64,000 nt of DNA from Diphasiastrum complanatum (GCA_029204225.1 CM055100.1:12363040-12427039), one strand, 5' to 3'; shown: positions 1 through 11,320, counted from the first letter of the stretch. The notes: generated by a model not told the origin, from the sequence alone. Made by a program: numbers and translations.

Positions 1-470
1 ACAATAGCTCATCCTACGTGGATGAACCAGAGTCCTCCAAGATGGCCGAAGATAGAGCCAACAACGACAAGAACCCAGCAGCTTACTTGTGTGCTGATGT
101 CTGTGCGACATCAACTTCAGATACACAAGAGATAATTCTTGATTCAGGTGCACCATCACACTTTGTGGCAACGAGACACATGATCACTGATTATCAAGAA
201 TCGGAATCTTCCAGATATATAATCTTGGGAGAGAGTTCCAGACACAAAGTCAGCGGAACTGGAGCGCTGTGGTTAAGCACCAAAGGAATAGACAGAAGAC
301 TCAATGACACTCTATACGTGCCCACTCTTCAGAAGGACCTACTATCTGTTGCTAAGATGGTAGATGTAGGACTAACGGTCACCTTTGAAGGCAATACCTG
401 CGAAGTGGTTGAATCCGCAACCACTCAGCTTGTCACCACATGAAAGTGAAAAGAGAACCTGTAACACCTC
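1..470 (+). pseudogene. Copia family A: end of gag and aspartic protease fragment
   Basis: The frame from position 18 encodes the aspartic protease of a Ty1/copia polyprotein. The catalytic motif reads ILDSGAPSHF near residue 42, followed by the typical protease strand LYVPTLQKDLLSVAKM near residue 100. It runs in from outside the window, so its gag is not seen. The frame ends at 441-443 and the sequence changes to another copia family. The missing downstream part of the same family seems to reappear at 1,441-1,730, so family A is interrupted by the family M-like block between. Identification as copia protease is firm; the assignment of both flanks to one element is inferred. Confidence 0.75.
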
Positions 471-540
471 AGGATCCGAGTACCTTCAGAGCAAGCTCAC
501 CAGATCAACGATTCGATGGATATTATATGGCATAGGAGGC

Positions 541-1440
541 CGTACACTTAGAAATCAAATTTTTCTAAGTTATCAGAGAGTAGATGAGAGTGCTTCATCT
601 TATGTAATGAGAGTAAAGGATCTTCATCAAGAGTTAGGTGGTATTGGAGATGTTCTAGAAGTGATAGTGGAGGTGAATATACCTCTAATAAGTTTAAAGA
701 CTTTTGTAAGAAAGAGAGAATACGAAGAGAATTTTCTTGTTCTTATACTCCTCAGCAAAATGGAGTTGCTGAGAGAAAAAATAGAACTTTGTGTGAATGT
801 GCAAAAGCCATTAGGCTAGAATCATCTCTACCTAAAGAATTTTGGGGAGAAGCAGTTGCATGTGCAAATTATCTTTGTAATAGACTTCCTAATCTTGCAA
901 TAGAAGGAAGAACACCATTTGAGATATTGTATGAGAAAAAGCCTAAAGTAGATCATCTTAGGATCTTTGGCTGTGTATGCTATGTGCATGTACCTTTAGA
1001 GACTAGGAAGAAGGATGATCCTAGTGCTGTTAAAAGAATTTTTGTTGGATATGCATCTTATAAGAAAGCATATAAAGTATATCTTCCCTCTACTGACAAT
1101 AATGTTGTAAATAGAGATGTGATCTTCCATGAAGATTAGAAGTTTAACTTGGATGAATCAAAGATCAAGGAGTCTCATGAAGGATCTACAATCATCAATC
1201 TTGATGCTGGTCAAGAAGTAGTGAGGCCGAGGCTTGAGGAGGAGCAACTTCAATCACCTAAACCAAGAAGATCCATAAGAGAAAGATCTGAGCCAAGAAG
1301 GCTCACCTATGATGAGGAAGGAAGACAAGTGGAAGGTGAAACCTCCTATCATGCAGATGAAGAGCCTAAAGATGTCCAAGATGCACTTCAATCCAAGAAG
1401 TGGGTTGAAGCAATGACTCTTGAGTTTGAAGCCTTGATTT
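541..1440 (+). pseudogene. Copia gag fragment fused by deletion to integrase and linker
   Basis: Positions 541-660 encode a short gag stretch (motif SSYVMRVKDLHQELGGIG) of the UBN2 type. At about 660 it jumps directly to the end of the integrase core: SGGEY then QNGVAERKNR with the catalytic Glu. The C-terminal integrase follows, with FGCVCYVHVPLETR and GYASYKKAYKVYLPS, ending in a stop after VIFHED at 1,139. The linker before reverse transcriptase follows at 1,149-1,440 (RRSIRERSEPRRLTYDEEG, then DALQSKKWVEAM). Protease, the first half of integrase and the rest of gag are missing. The protein is close to the copia remnant at 30.6-32.1 kb. Confidence 0.8.
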
Positions 1441-1730
1441 CAACCCACTTCGTGATAGCGAATCAGATGAAGATGTTGCTGCTACCCAGCAACAAGTCCC
1501 AAGAGTGGTTCATCAGTCGAATCCTCCCAAAAGATCAAGCCGAGTGCGCACACAGCCCACAAGGTATACTCTTGAGTCTGCATGTCACTTGATACAGGAA
1601 CCGATGACTGTCAAAGAGGCACTCAGCCAACCAGACTCTGATCTCTAGAGAGAAGCTATGGACAGAGAGTATTCCTCTCTGATCAAGAACCAGACGTGGT
1701 CATTAGTCGAAGCTCCTATTGATCATGCTG
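1441..1730 (+). pseudogene. Copia family A: integrase-RT linker and first residues of RT
   Basis: Here the sequence leaves the preceding copia family in mid-domain and resumes one with a different, more charged linker. It ends in a recognisable RT start, TVKEALSQPDSDL, then a TAG stop, then REAMDREYSSLIKNQTWSLV. That is the pattern ahead of the copia RT domain. Style and codon use fit the protease fragment at 1-470, so this may be the other side of family A. No RT catalytic part follows. Confidence 0.6.
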
Positions 1731-2063
1731 CATTTTTACTCACGTTGTCGCACAGTCTGCATATATTGGAGGCAGATTAAAATGGGATTTAGGAGAGTAG
1801 AGGAGATAAATCCAACAATCTAAAATCAATCTAACTTTATAAAAGTAAGCTATGTACATCCTTTCACATAGGCTCCACTTGTGTGAGATCCTATCATGAT
1901 CAAATATCTCAAGATTAACCAAGTTCATCAAGTTAGAAGTGACATTTCTAACAATATCTAGATCATATGTTTGAGAGGGAGTATTTCTAGAGGTTCAAGT
2001 CTGAAGATATTCATATCTTTGATATCTTTGATGATCAAGAGAAAGGTAAGCAAGTGGAAGTGA
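1731..2063. other. Unassigned AT-rich stretch
   Basis: I see no coding domain. It may be the end of family A or an unrecognised LTR. The last 20 bases before 2,064 are purine-rich and could be the polypurine tract of the LTR that follows. Confidence 0.4.
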
Positions 2064-2430
2064 TGTTAAAATTGAAAAATAATCCATATTGATTTCTTGG
2101 CTTGCTACAAATGTTGTACCATGCAAGTATGTAGCTCATTAATGCAAAATACCAAGTTTGGCCTACATAGAACTCGAGCTACATGGTTATGTGATATCTA
2201 GATTGATGAATACAACTTGCATATAGTTTGTAGACATAGAATTAGCAAAGTCATGCTTGTAAAAACTCGTGGCAATTCACATGCATTAATTGTAAGTGAT
2301 CCATAGTGACATGCAAGGCATGCACAAAGTGTAATGGACACATGCATGATGATTTGGACATTTCTAGTTAGAACTAGTACACTTGTAAAAAGTTGGTAGA
2401 ATTTCATTGCATGGCAAGTGACAAATGCCG
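2064..2430 (+). repeat. LTR fragment, copia family F, 5' half
   Basis: It starts with TGTTAAAATTG and matches, on the opposite strand, the family F LTR at 59,536-60,314 over its first ~365 bases. Landmarks include catgcaagtatgtagctcat and catgcaaggcatgcac. It is cut at about 2,430, where gypsy sequence starts. Confidence 0.75.
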
Positions 2431-3072
2431 GTTGTTCTTCAAAAGCTAAACCAGCAAGGAAATAAGATGGTTCCACCCAGTTGTGAGCTACAATACTATG
2501 ATACACAACACGAGATTGATAGAGATTTACCACCTATAGACCTTAAAGTAACTCCTCAGGATAGACGAGATGAGACCAATGACAAGAGGCCCCCGACACA
2601 CTCAGAAAGCACACTCATGCCCAAAGAGGCTAGGGCGAGACTGAAGATAACCCAAAGTGAGTTACGAACAGACCCCCCTAGAGAAGAGTGGATGGAAGAG
2701 ATTGAATGGTAGGTGAGTCTTGAGAAGTCCACTGAGTTTGAGGAGGCAATACTAGCATTATTTAGCAATCAGCCAATTGAAGTTGTACCTCCAAACGGGG
2801 GCAACAAAAATGGTAGTTCAAAATGGGAGGAAATAGAAGAACCCGTATGGACCACCCCTACAAATCACTTTGCTAGATCCAAGGGCACAGATCCAGACTC
2901 CACGACTTTCGATAATAAATATGACCTATTCAAAGATCACGTGACCATGGTGAACATGAGTACTTCGATACACAATAGTGAGACTAGGTACCAAAACCCC
3001 ACCCAAGGAATCCAAGCTAAAGAAACAGCCGTGATAGATGGCGGTTCAGGAGTTAACTTGATTTCTACAAAG
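2431..3072 (+). pseudogene. Gypsy polyprotein: post-gag region and protease start
   Basis: One frame broken by a TAG at 2,710-2,712 encodes a charged, low-complexity region. It ends in AVIDGGSGVNLIS (about 3,028-3,066), the aspartic protease motif with the DGGS/A-V-N form usual in Tat/Athila-type plant gypsy elements. Immediately afterwards the frame jumps to the end of reverse transcriptase, so most of the protease and the N-terminal two thirds of RT are deleted. It is the upstream part of the gypsy pol that continues to 5,090. Confidence 0.7.
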
Positions 3073-3880
3073 CTTCAGATTTCTCTAAATCCAGAAAAAT
3101 GTCAGATATGGGTTTCTCACGGAGTGGTGCTTGGACATGTGATATCAAGACATGGTATTGCCACCAATTATTCTAAGATCAAAGTTATTGTGGAATTGCC
3201 ACCACCAGCAACAATTCAAGGAGTTTATGTGTTTATGGGTCATGCGAACTACTATCGAATTTTCATTAGCTTCTTTGCGGATTTAGCACGACCTATATAC
3301 AAATTAACTATTGTTCCTATTTGGACAGTAGAGGCGTTAGAAGCCTTTGAAAAGTTAGAAAAAGCATTATCTTCAGCACCAATATTGCATTCTCCAGATT
3401 GGACACTAGAGTTTCATGTTCATACGGATGCCTCAAAATACGCCATTGGATCAGTTTTGACGCATCCAGGTGACTATAAGAAGGATTATCCTATACGATT
3501 TGCAAGCAGACAGTTTACAGAACCAGAGAAGAATTATTCAACAACAGAAGCGCTAGCCATGATTTTTTTTGTTCGAAAATTTGTACTACCTCATGGAAAC
3601 GCATTTTGCATTTTATACGGATCATCAACCGTTACTTTACTTGGTAAATAAGATGTGTAATACTGGATGTATTGCAAGATGGTTATTATTATTGACGGAA
3701 TTTGACTTTCAAATTGTGGTCAGAAAGGGGAAGCAACATTATCTAGCTCTGCACCAGTTAATACTGAAGTGGATGATGAGCTGCAAGATGCTGCGTTGTT
3801 CTATGTTGAAGCAGTACCTGAGTGAGCGGCAGATATTGTTGAGTACCTGATGCTAGGACAACCGAATGACTCTTTGACAA
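3073..3880 (+). pseudogene. Gypsy RT C-terminus and RNase H
   Basis: It begins inside RT at ISLNPEKCQIW and continues with GHVISRHGIA and FMGHANYYRIFI, the thumb/connection of Ty3/gypsy RT. RNase H follows: HVHTDASKYAIGSVL near 3,417-3,460, then IRFASRQFTEPEKNYSTTE. A frameshift near 3,590 moves the rest (FAFYTDHQPLLYLVNK, then CNTGCIARWLLLLTEFDF) to another frame, which stops at 3,850. The RT catalytic motif is gone, so this copy cannot be active. The same domains at 44.7-45.5 kb are its best relative in the window. Confidence 0.88.
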
Positions 3881-5090
3881 AAGTATAGAAAAGACAATTG
3901 ATTCATAAGGCTCAACCTTATCAATCAATTGCAGGACAATTGTATCGTCATGGATCAGATAATATTTTATGAAGATGTGTTTTACCACATGAAGTACTAG
4001 ATTTAATCATGTTTTCACATGATGGCATGGGCGGAGGACACTTCTCTACAGATATTATTGTTCGCAAACTTTTGCAATCCGGTTGTTGGTGGCCTACGCT
4101 TCATAAGGACACAAAATTTTTTATTCAGACATGTGATGTCTACCAGCGAGCACGACAGCCTACTCAACAGAATTATGAACCCTTACATCCGGTTTTATCG
4201 CAAGCACCGTTTGAAAAATGGGGACTAGATTATGTTGGTCCTATTCATCCTGCTGCACAAGGATCTCAGGCCCGATACATTATTGTCGCAACTGATTATA
4301 TGACCAAGTGGGTTGAAGCCAAAGCTGTCAAAGTGGCTGATGCAAAATCTATGGCCAAGTTTCTATATGAAACATTATAATCAGATTTGGATGTCCGATC
4401 GAAATTGTCAGTGATCGGGGTACACACTTTGTTAATCAAACAATAAAGTGTTTACTGGAAGATCTTTTTGTTATACACAGATTTAGTACTCCCTATTATC
4501 CCAGAGGGAATGGCCAAGCTGAATCTTCCAATAAGATTCTCTGCACCATTATGACAAAGACAGTTGAAGCGAGTCGGTCTGATTGGGAACATAAACTATA
4601 TACAGCATTATGGGCATTCAGAACCGCTTACAAAAATAGTATAAATCAAACTCCTTTTCAACTGGTTTATGGTCAAGATGCTGTTATGCCAATTGAATTT
4701 TTAATCCCATTTTTACACATAGCAGCAACGGAACGATTAAATGATGATCAGTCTTTACAACTTCGTCATGAAGCGTTGCACAAATTATGTGAAACCCGAT
4801 TGATGCCAGTTCATGCCTTAGCAGCAGAGAAAGCCCGCCGCAAGGCATGGCACGATCGTCGATTGCACAAGAAAGATATGGAAGCAGGAGATCTTGCATT
4901 AATGTACAAAACCAAGCTGATCAAGGGTAAGTTGAAGTTTACTGGTGAAGGCCCATATAAAGTAAAGGAAATCCTGAACTATGGCGCAATAATTCTTGAG
5001 CACTTGGATGGAAAACGATTTGATACTCCGGTGAATGACAGTCGATTACGCAAGTTTTGGCAGCCTGCTCCGCCAGTTCAGCAAGCTTGA
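3881..5090 (+). pseudogene. Gypsy integrase (no chromodomain)
   Basis: The integrase zinc-binding region is at 3,960-4,160 (FSHDGMGGGHFSTD and TCDVYQRAR). The last Cys ligand, C in the copy at 45.9 kb, is Tyr here. The catalytic core shows GLDYVGPIH, then after a frameshift at about 4,378 VSDRGTHFVN and GNGQAESSNK, so D, D and E are all present. The C-terminal part (4,551-5,090) ends at RLRKFWQPAPPVQQA without a chromodomain, which argues against a chromovirus and for a Tat/Athila-like element. The stop is TGA at 5,088-5,090. ORF-X follows on the same strand. Confidence 0.9.
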
Positions 5091-5915
5091 TCTCAATAAA
5101 TTTTCTCATTTTATTTGTTTTCAATTTTTTGTTTTCAGGAATTAATTTGCTGACTTTTTTTTTTTTTGAGAAAAGACAGTGAAAAAAAAAAAAAGAGAAA
5201 AAAGAAAACAATAAGGGAAAGACTGATGAGCAAAAGTCAGGAAGTCATCAGCATAAGGAAAAGGAAGCAGAGTATTTTTATGGAAAATGCCTTAGAAAAT
5301 CACTGTTTTGGGCAGATTTGGCCAATACAATATCAGAAACCTTCGTTGAGCTCTCAGACTGTACATCCACTCTTGATTTATCTAAATTGAGGTGGGTGAA
5401 GGTTTCTGACAAGAGAAAATTCAATTTTTGAGTCAGGCAAATGTTCAGTGATATGCCATTTTGGGAACCTTCATCGAGCATCATAACCTCATTATGAACC
5501 TTCACCAACCTGCTAGATGATCTTAAAATGTCCAAATTAGGTTGTCCATAGGTTCAGATTGTGAAAAAATGCATTTATGACAGTACCAGGGTGAAGGACC
5601 CTCATGGGCGAAGGTTCATCCTTCGCCAGCCCTGAAAAACGTTCGCCTAATAGGTGCGAATCCTGCGTCGAGATTTTTATAGCCTATTTTTACAGTATTG
5701 TACATGCTTGCAAATTTTGGTTCAGAACTGATCAGCCCAACTACTATTCAGTGTAATGGACCCACCAAATTCACCTATATGTTGGCTGAATTCGATTCAT
5801 TCCTCACTTGTGCTAGCGAAGCTCTTGCGAATTTTTCTTGCAACCAAAGCCTTCCAAATTTCCTGCATTGCCTTCTGATACACTTTCACGCGTTTATAAT
5901 TCCTTTCTAATCATC
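5091..5915 (+). other. Spacer between gypsy pol and ORF-X, with promoter-like part
   Basis: The spacer starts with a purine-rich A/G run (5,165-5,222). It continues with a stretch where gaaggttc/gaaccttc-like words recur (5,385-5,640), then an AT-rich ttttatagcctattttt at about 5,674-5,690. Positions 5,787-5,850 resemble the DNA upstream of ORF-X copy 3 on the minus strand (words gattcatt, gcgaagctct, gaattttt). This suggests a conserved leader or promoter for ORF-X. An internal LTR cannot be excluded, but I found no TG...CA boundary with a primer site. Confidence 0.5.
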
Positions 5916-7870
5916 ATGTCTTCTACCGATACTTCCCAGTCTCCGCGCTATACTATCCATCGTGATGTCCCATCTGCAAAGAACATCATGATTCTTCCTA
6001 GCACAAGCATGGTCACTCAGTGGATGACCCTTGCGGAGCCTCTACTTACTGTAATGGGTATTCATGAGAGAGCCTTTTTGGGACGCATCAATATGGACCT
6101 CATCACTCTTGCCTTCAGTACATGGAAGGAAGAGAAATCCAAGTTTTATATCACCTTCCAAGGAGCCACACACAAGGTGCGCGTCACTGAGGCCGCACTT
6201 GCAGCTATAGGAATCTCATCCGGTACGCAAGCCTCACCCAATCACAAGCATGCCAAATAGGCCATCAAGCCATACATTGACCTCACCAACGATCTGCACT
6301 GGACTAATGATGGCTACTTTCTGAAAGCCATCACTGAGCCTTCCATCCACGCCGCTGCCCAGTTGTTGAATCATTTCCTGATGGTTGGCAACCCCAAGAA
6401 AGACCACATCACATCTCAAATCCTTCACTAGATAGTGGAGTCCCACACAAAGTTGGCCAAAGCCCCTCTTGAGCCATATAGCTAGTTCAAGACTGTTTCT
6501 GGTGAGCTCAAGCGAGCTGTTAAGGCCAATACAAAGCAACAGTTCGTCGTTGGCTCTCTATTGTTCCTCTTAGCCGCTTCTCACTTAGAAAACAGAATCC
6601 ATGGCTTCCACCTGGATTTTGTGCTTTCGGTTTATGAAGAAGCACCGGCCGAGTCATCTCATCAAGCCTCAAGTTCTCATAGTCGTCGTCGTCCACGCAG
6701 CGAGATCGTAATTCCTGACTCGCCTTCCGCGTCACGACGTCGCACTAGGCATACCTCGTCAGCTGCGCTTCCACCCCCTGCTGCTCTTCGAACTGAACTT
6801 CCCATTCCCCTCGCCTCCGATGCTCCCCTCGTCTCTGCTCCCTTACAAGGACAGTCTGTGACAATTGGGCCTACCATTCCCATCACAGCTGCCCAGGCCG
6901 CCTCACCCCCACACACCAAGCCCCAGAGCCCAGCACCCTTTGAACCCCAATCCCCTGGAAGAAGATTTGGGCATATCCATACTGTTGGTGTCGAAGATGC
7001 CAGTCAGCAACCACCCACACAGGGTAGCCCAGCCACACTTCGGGTCGACACAACTGTAAAGTCACCAAAGCAGTTTGATGCCACGGTGCCTGAAGGGTTT
7101 GAAGAAGAGGATATTTTTGAAGAAGAAGAGACCTTGGCACCTATTCCACGGGTTAGTTTCAAGCCTTGGGCAAGTGATCCAGTCTATGCTGGATAAGAAG
7201 AAGGAAAGGGAGCAGAGGATCTCTGATCTAGGATCCGAAAACACTCCGATCAGCTAGAAAATTGTCCAGTTGGATCGAGAGGTGAAGATAGCCAAGCAAC
7301 ATGAAGAAAAGGCTGAAAGCAAAAAGACATTGGCCCAGCAACAAGCTGATTGCTTGGAAACCTACATCAGCTCCCTGCAAAACGCCCTGACAACCGCACA
7401 TGATCAGGTAGATAAGGCAGTGCAAGAGGCCAAGCAACAGGTGCAGCTGCTGAAGGGGCAATTATAGATGGCCGAACAAGATCGCACACGGCTTCAAGGT
7501 GAATTGGATGCGACCGCCCTTGAGCGTGATGCCTATCTGCAAACACAAATACCCAATCATCCGGTCACACCGATGGAGATTGCATATTTGTTCAAGAAAG
7601 TGGAAACATACAAAGTGGCCCTTTAGGGATTCCAAGGCCGCTTTGATAGGTTCAAAGACCGAGTTGGCAAAGGCAAAAGAGACCATCAATGCTTATGAAA
7701 AAGTCTTCGTTCAAGTGTTGGAAGCCGAACCACAAATCTCCATCCCAGTCATGTCGCAATTCTCCCCTTCGCGCCAAGAAGCTGTACAAATGGATACAGG
7801 GGTTGATTCGAGCATGGACCAGGGGGGAGCTCCAGATCTAGTAGATCAACCACCATCAAGGCCAAACTAG
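5916..7870 (+). pseudogene. ORF-X copy 1 (3' ORF of a gypsy family), coiled-coil variant
   Basis: The ATG at 5,916 aligns with the ATG of ORF-X copy 2 (47,942). The N-terminal ~200 residues share landmarks with it: HRDVPSAKN, EPLLTVMG, GRINMDL, FQGATHKVRV, AAIGISSG, and later AITEPSIHAAAQLLNHFLMV. Three in-frame TAG stops occur (6,258, 6,429, 6,481). A Pro/Ser/Thr-rich linker follows, then an acidic patch EEEDIFEEEE. After a +1 frame change near 7,180 comes a predicted coiled coil (LDREVKIAKQHEEKAES onward, to 7,467) and degraded sequence to 7,870. Its C-terminal half differs from copies 2-6. The function is unknown. The N-terminal layout loosely recalls the 'putative plant transposon protein' domain, which is only a guess. 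Confidence 0.65.
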
Positions 7871-8066
7871 ACCTAGGACGTATGGCACGGGCTCAATTCA
7901 CCGGCCTTAACAACTTTTGAATTAAAAAGATACATTGGCAGTAGCACAGGAAAAGTGTAGATAAAGTTCACTTACGTAAAACCTGTGTAAAGCTGCAAGT
8001 GATTTATTGACAAACTCAAGAAAGATACCTGGAAGTTCCTTGAACTTCAGAATTGGCCATGAGTGT

Positions 8067-8580
8067 TTATGCAGGAGGCATGCCGCCATGTAGTGCTTTG
8101 TGTGCCGATCTGGAAAAACGGCTATTGCGTTGATTCTTCTGCAGATAATCTGCAAGTACTTCAGGGGCTCCCTCCTTAAGTTTGTCTTCGTACTCCCAAG
8201 AAGCCTCAATGAGTGGAGTCCGTAGCCACTTCACTAGATATTCATGTTGCACGCCAATTCGCTTTCTATGTGTCAATATTTGTTCTGGTACAAGCTGCCT
8301 CTTTGTATCATCAAGTGTCGTTGGCGGGTGACGAAGTTCGTGTTGCCGATCAAATCGCTCATCTGGTTTGTGCCGTTTGAGTAATGAGATATGAAACACA
8401 TTGTGTATATCCAAGCTAGATGGCAGCGCCAATCGGTAAGCCACTGGGTTGATCTTCTTGGTGACATGATATGGTCCCGCATAAGGTCGAACGAACTTAT
8501 GAGAGAAACCTTTTGGTAACGCAATGTTCTTTGTGTTCAGCCACACTTTCTGATTTTTCTCTGATTCTGCTTGGAACTAA
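8067..8580 (-). pseudogene. Chromovirus-type gypsy integrase C-terminus with chromodomain
   Basis: Read leftward from 8,580, the protein gives VWLNTKNIALPKG, then KFVRPYAGPYHVTKKINPVAY and DIHNVFHISLLKRH, the usual GPY/F-type integrase end. A chromodomain follows: EQILTHRKRIGVQHEYLVKW then LIEASWEYEDKL. This clade differs from the chromodomain-less gypsy pols at 2.4-5.1 and 43-46 kb. The catalytic core is missing, cut at about 8,580, and the frame ends near 8,067. Chromodomains of this kind target integration to heterochromatin. Confidence 0.88.
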
Positions 8581-8936
8581 CTCTCGCAGGCTTCTATGCA
8601 GGTCTGTGACAGTACCCTAGAGCTACTGCCAGTCATGCAAGGGTTAATTCCCACTGATTCTGGAGATATAAAAATCTGATGAGTTTTTTTGGCTCCTTTT
8701 CCCTCCAAAATGCAGATTGGTATGTTTTTTGAGTTTTTTGGATGGTTGGTTTGGGTTTCAAGCCCTTAGAGATTGTTCAGGGCCTCCTCTACCCTCTCAC
8801 ACCTCCTCCGCTAGTTGTGAACAGTCCAAACACAAAAAAATATAGAAAACTAACTCTAACTCACAAATCTACTTAAAGTACTCTAAAAAGCAGAAAAATA
8901 GCTAAAATGCAGCTAAACTAGTTAGTGGAAACCTAT
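8581..8936 (-). other. Retrotransposon leader-like sequence
   Basis: No coding domain is seen. On the minus strand it follows the primer site at 8,937-8,955, so it is best read as the start of the internal region of the gypsy C element, truncated at about 8,580 where the chromovirus piece begins. Confidence 0.45.
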
Positions 8937-8955
8937 CCCCGACATCGGTGCCACT
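8937..8955 (-). promoter_or_regulatory. Likely primer binding site of gypsy LTR C
   Basis: On the minus strand the sequence next to the LTR end reads TGGCACCGATGTCGGGGAT. It has the TGGC(G/A)CCG(T/A)TG(C/T)CGGGG form found next to LTRs of many plant gypsy elements. It is not the initiator-Met site used by the copia elements here. Confidence 0.6.
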
Positions 8956-9641
8956 GTGGGGTCGAAGATCTCTCGTAGTATAGCCCTTCCGCCTGTCAAC
9001 AAAGGTTAGATCACTGGATAGGTACCTAACTAAGCATAGATGCTACTTTTAGTTAGTTTCGTACTTTCTCCCTTAGCTCTACTCACCAGTATACTACTCT
9101 TACTCCTCTACACTAACATTCATCATGGTCTTGGTTGAAGACAAGGAATGGAGAAGAAGAGATTGAGAAAGGAAGAGAAAGAGAGAGGGATAGAGAGTGA
9201 GGGTGGAGGTCAGCTCAAATGCACATTGTACTTGCTAAAGGAGAAACTTGGAATTGCAAATGATGATGCTTCTCTTCCAAAATTGGTAAAGTTTTCTCCT
9301 TCTCATTAAGCATGGAAATAATGTACAAATGGTGTTTTTTTATAGAATGGGGAAGGCCCTTGCCCCTCAATCCTATTGGCTAATATTCACAATGATCCTA
9401 TCCATTCATCTTGGACCCAACTTGATCCAAGGGTCCACAAAAAGTACATTAGAAATCACAAGATTCATGTGAGTCCCAATTTGGACCCAACTCTAAAATG
9501 TAATCTCTAAGTTTAAAAATGACATTGGGTCTCTAGTTTTATTTTAATTCCAAGGCCCAAGTCAAGTTTATTTTATTTACAACTTTAATTGCGTGCTCAT
9601 TGGGCCATGGGCTTATACACACAGGATGCCATGCCCTTTTG
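8956..9641 (-). repeat. LTR of gypsy family C, truncated
   Basis: It matches in reverse orientation the LTR starting at 49,967 and the LTR at 14,687-15,489. Shared words include gggccatgggctta, cacaggatgcca, tctccttctcattaa and ttggacccaacttgatcc. About the first 70 bases of the LTR are missing at the right end, where another LTR-like sequence begins. Confidence 0.8.
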
Positions 9642-10433
9642 GTCCTTGGGAGATATTTTTGTTGGATTTATCTTTTCTATTCTCTAAATCCCATATTAAT
9701 CCATTTCCATTCATATTGCTGTATTTTACTCGCACATTCTACAGAAATACAAGTAAATTTTAAGAGTCAAAAAAGTCGAAGTCTGCGACAAAGTCCAATT
9801 TTTTCATTTCTTAAGACTTTTGAAGAGTGTCGCATTTTTTCGAATAATGCAAAAAATACGACAAACACTGTTTGCTTGGTTTTTCTAGACGCTAGAAACA
9901 AACACTGAAGAATGCGCATTCTTTACCCCGATATCAATGACAACACGACAAACTTCGATGTTGGAGCCTCCTCACGCTCACCTCCTACATTGTGCAAACT
10001 AACTTGACAATGACAACAGCCACCCACGATCTCCTCCAGACGGCACAACAGCTTCACGCCATCTCTTGTACCTTCCATCTGCACAAATGTAAATTGTGTA
10101 TATAGTTAATCATTGTATTCAATTATATGTATCGATGAATCTTGCAATTCATTCAATGAGACAAACATTGTAAATGCTTTTCATGCATCGATTCTTTCTT
10201 CAGATGAATTGTCAAAAATAAGTTCATAACTTTTACAGATCGTAATTAGCTTTGTGAGCATGTGGTTTTCCTTCTTCTGTCTCGTGCTCACCTGCATTAT
10301 TTGACTTGTATATTTCATTATGCTTAATCTGAATAAAGTATTGTTTGGTTCTGTGTTCAGATTCTTGTCAGTATTGCAATGCTATTTACATCCTGTTTGA
10401 CTATCTGATTGACTTGTCTGATTGTCTGCTCAT
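9642..10433 (+). repeat. Probable solo LTR or LTR fragment related to copia family E, interrupted by element B
   Basis: From about 9,659 it reads TGTTGGATTTATC, similar to the family E LTR start at 58,140, and it has similar gcattttttcg-type words. It is split at 10,433/14,593 by copia element B and continues for up to ~90 bases beyond 14,597. No gene is visible. Confidence 0.45.
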
Positions 10434-11060
10434 TGTGAAAGATTTGGGATCAATTCAGATCCAAATCTACTAAAGACCTTTGGTTACTAAACAAGCTACT
10501 CCACCAATCTTGCCAATGTAGAAAAATCAGCATCTACACACAAAAATAATATACAAACTCTAATAAAACTTGATCAAACATGAATCAAAACATAAAGTAT
10601 TATTGTTGTCTATACATTCACAACAAGCTACTATATTTCACACGTGTGAACCTAAAAATAACAAATATAGATCATTCTACACATAGAATTGCAAGATATC
10701 ACAAGTATAGTGTACCAATGGATAGTAGACCCCAAGAGAACCATGTCTAAGCATGAAATGAGATAGAGAAGAGACAAGATCTGCTTCTCCATGAATTACA
10801 TCCTTTTATAACAAGTCCAAACCCTATTTGGCCACTTGACTTTCCCTCCAAAATGTGCTCTAGATTCAATGTACCCAACATTTAAATTTGAATCTACTAA
10901 CTTCTACATTTTCCACACTTTCAAAAAGTGTTTATTCAAATGAAATTTAGACTAATTAGATTTGAGATTAAGTCAAACTCTAAGTCTAGTATAAAGTTGG
11001 CCTCAATTTGCCAAATATAAAAATGTAGCAAATATGATTAAACTAGTTGAATTTCTCACA
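10434..11060 (-). repeat. 3' LTR of copia element B
   Basis: The ends are TGTGA... and ...TCACA on the element strand. It is preceded on that strand by the purine tract GAAGAGGGAG (11,061 onward). It contains the palindrome CACACGTGTG at 10,639-10,648. Relatives are at 14,004-14,592, 15,864-16,499 and 41,720-42,282. Confidence 0.92.
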
Positions 11061-11320
11061 CTCCCTCTTCAACTAGTTTTAGTAGAGACTTTGATAACAC
11101 TCCAAGTGAAGTCCTATGCTTCATGAACAAGTCCTTTCCCAATGCTTTGGTGAAGATATCAGCTACACATTCCCTTGAGGACACATGTTGAAGCTCCACC
11201 TCCTTTGCAATGACTTGCTTCCTCATAAAATGTTGACATATCATTTCAATGAGCCATGAAGAATCACATAGAAGTTGCCATGTATCCACCATGACACTCC
11301 ATGAATGAGCCTCCATCTCC
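11061..11320 (-). pseudogene. Copia B RNase H C-terminus
   Basis: The frame encodes the end of copia pol: HFMRKQVIAKEVELQHVSS, then RECVADIFTKALGKDLFMKH, matching the last part of RNase H in element I (55-57 kb). The final residues LVEEGV are encoded by the polypurine tract. The stop codon is made by the first bases of the 3' LTR, an economical layout also seen at 15,850-15,868. Confidence 0.85.
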
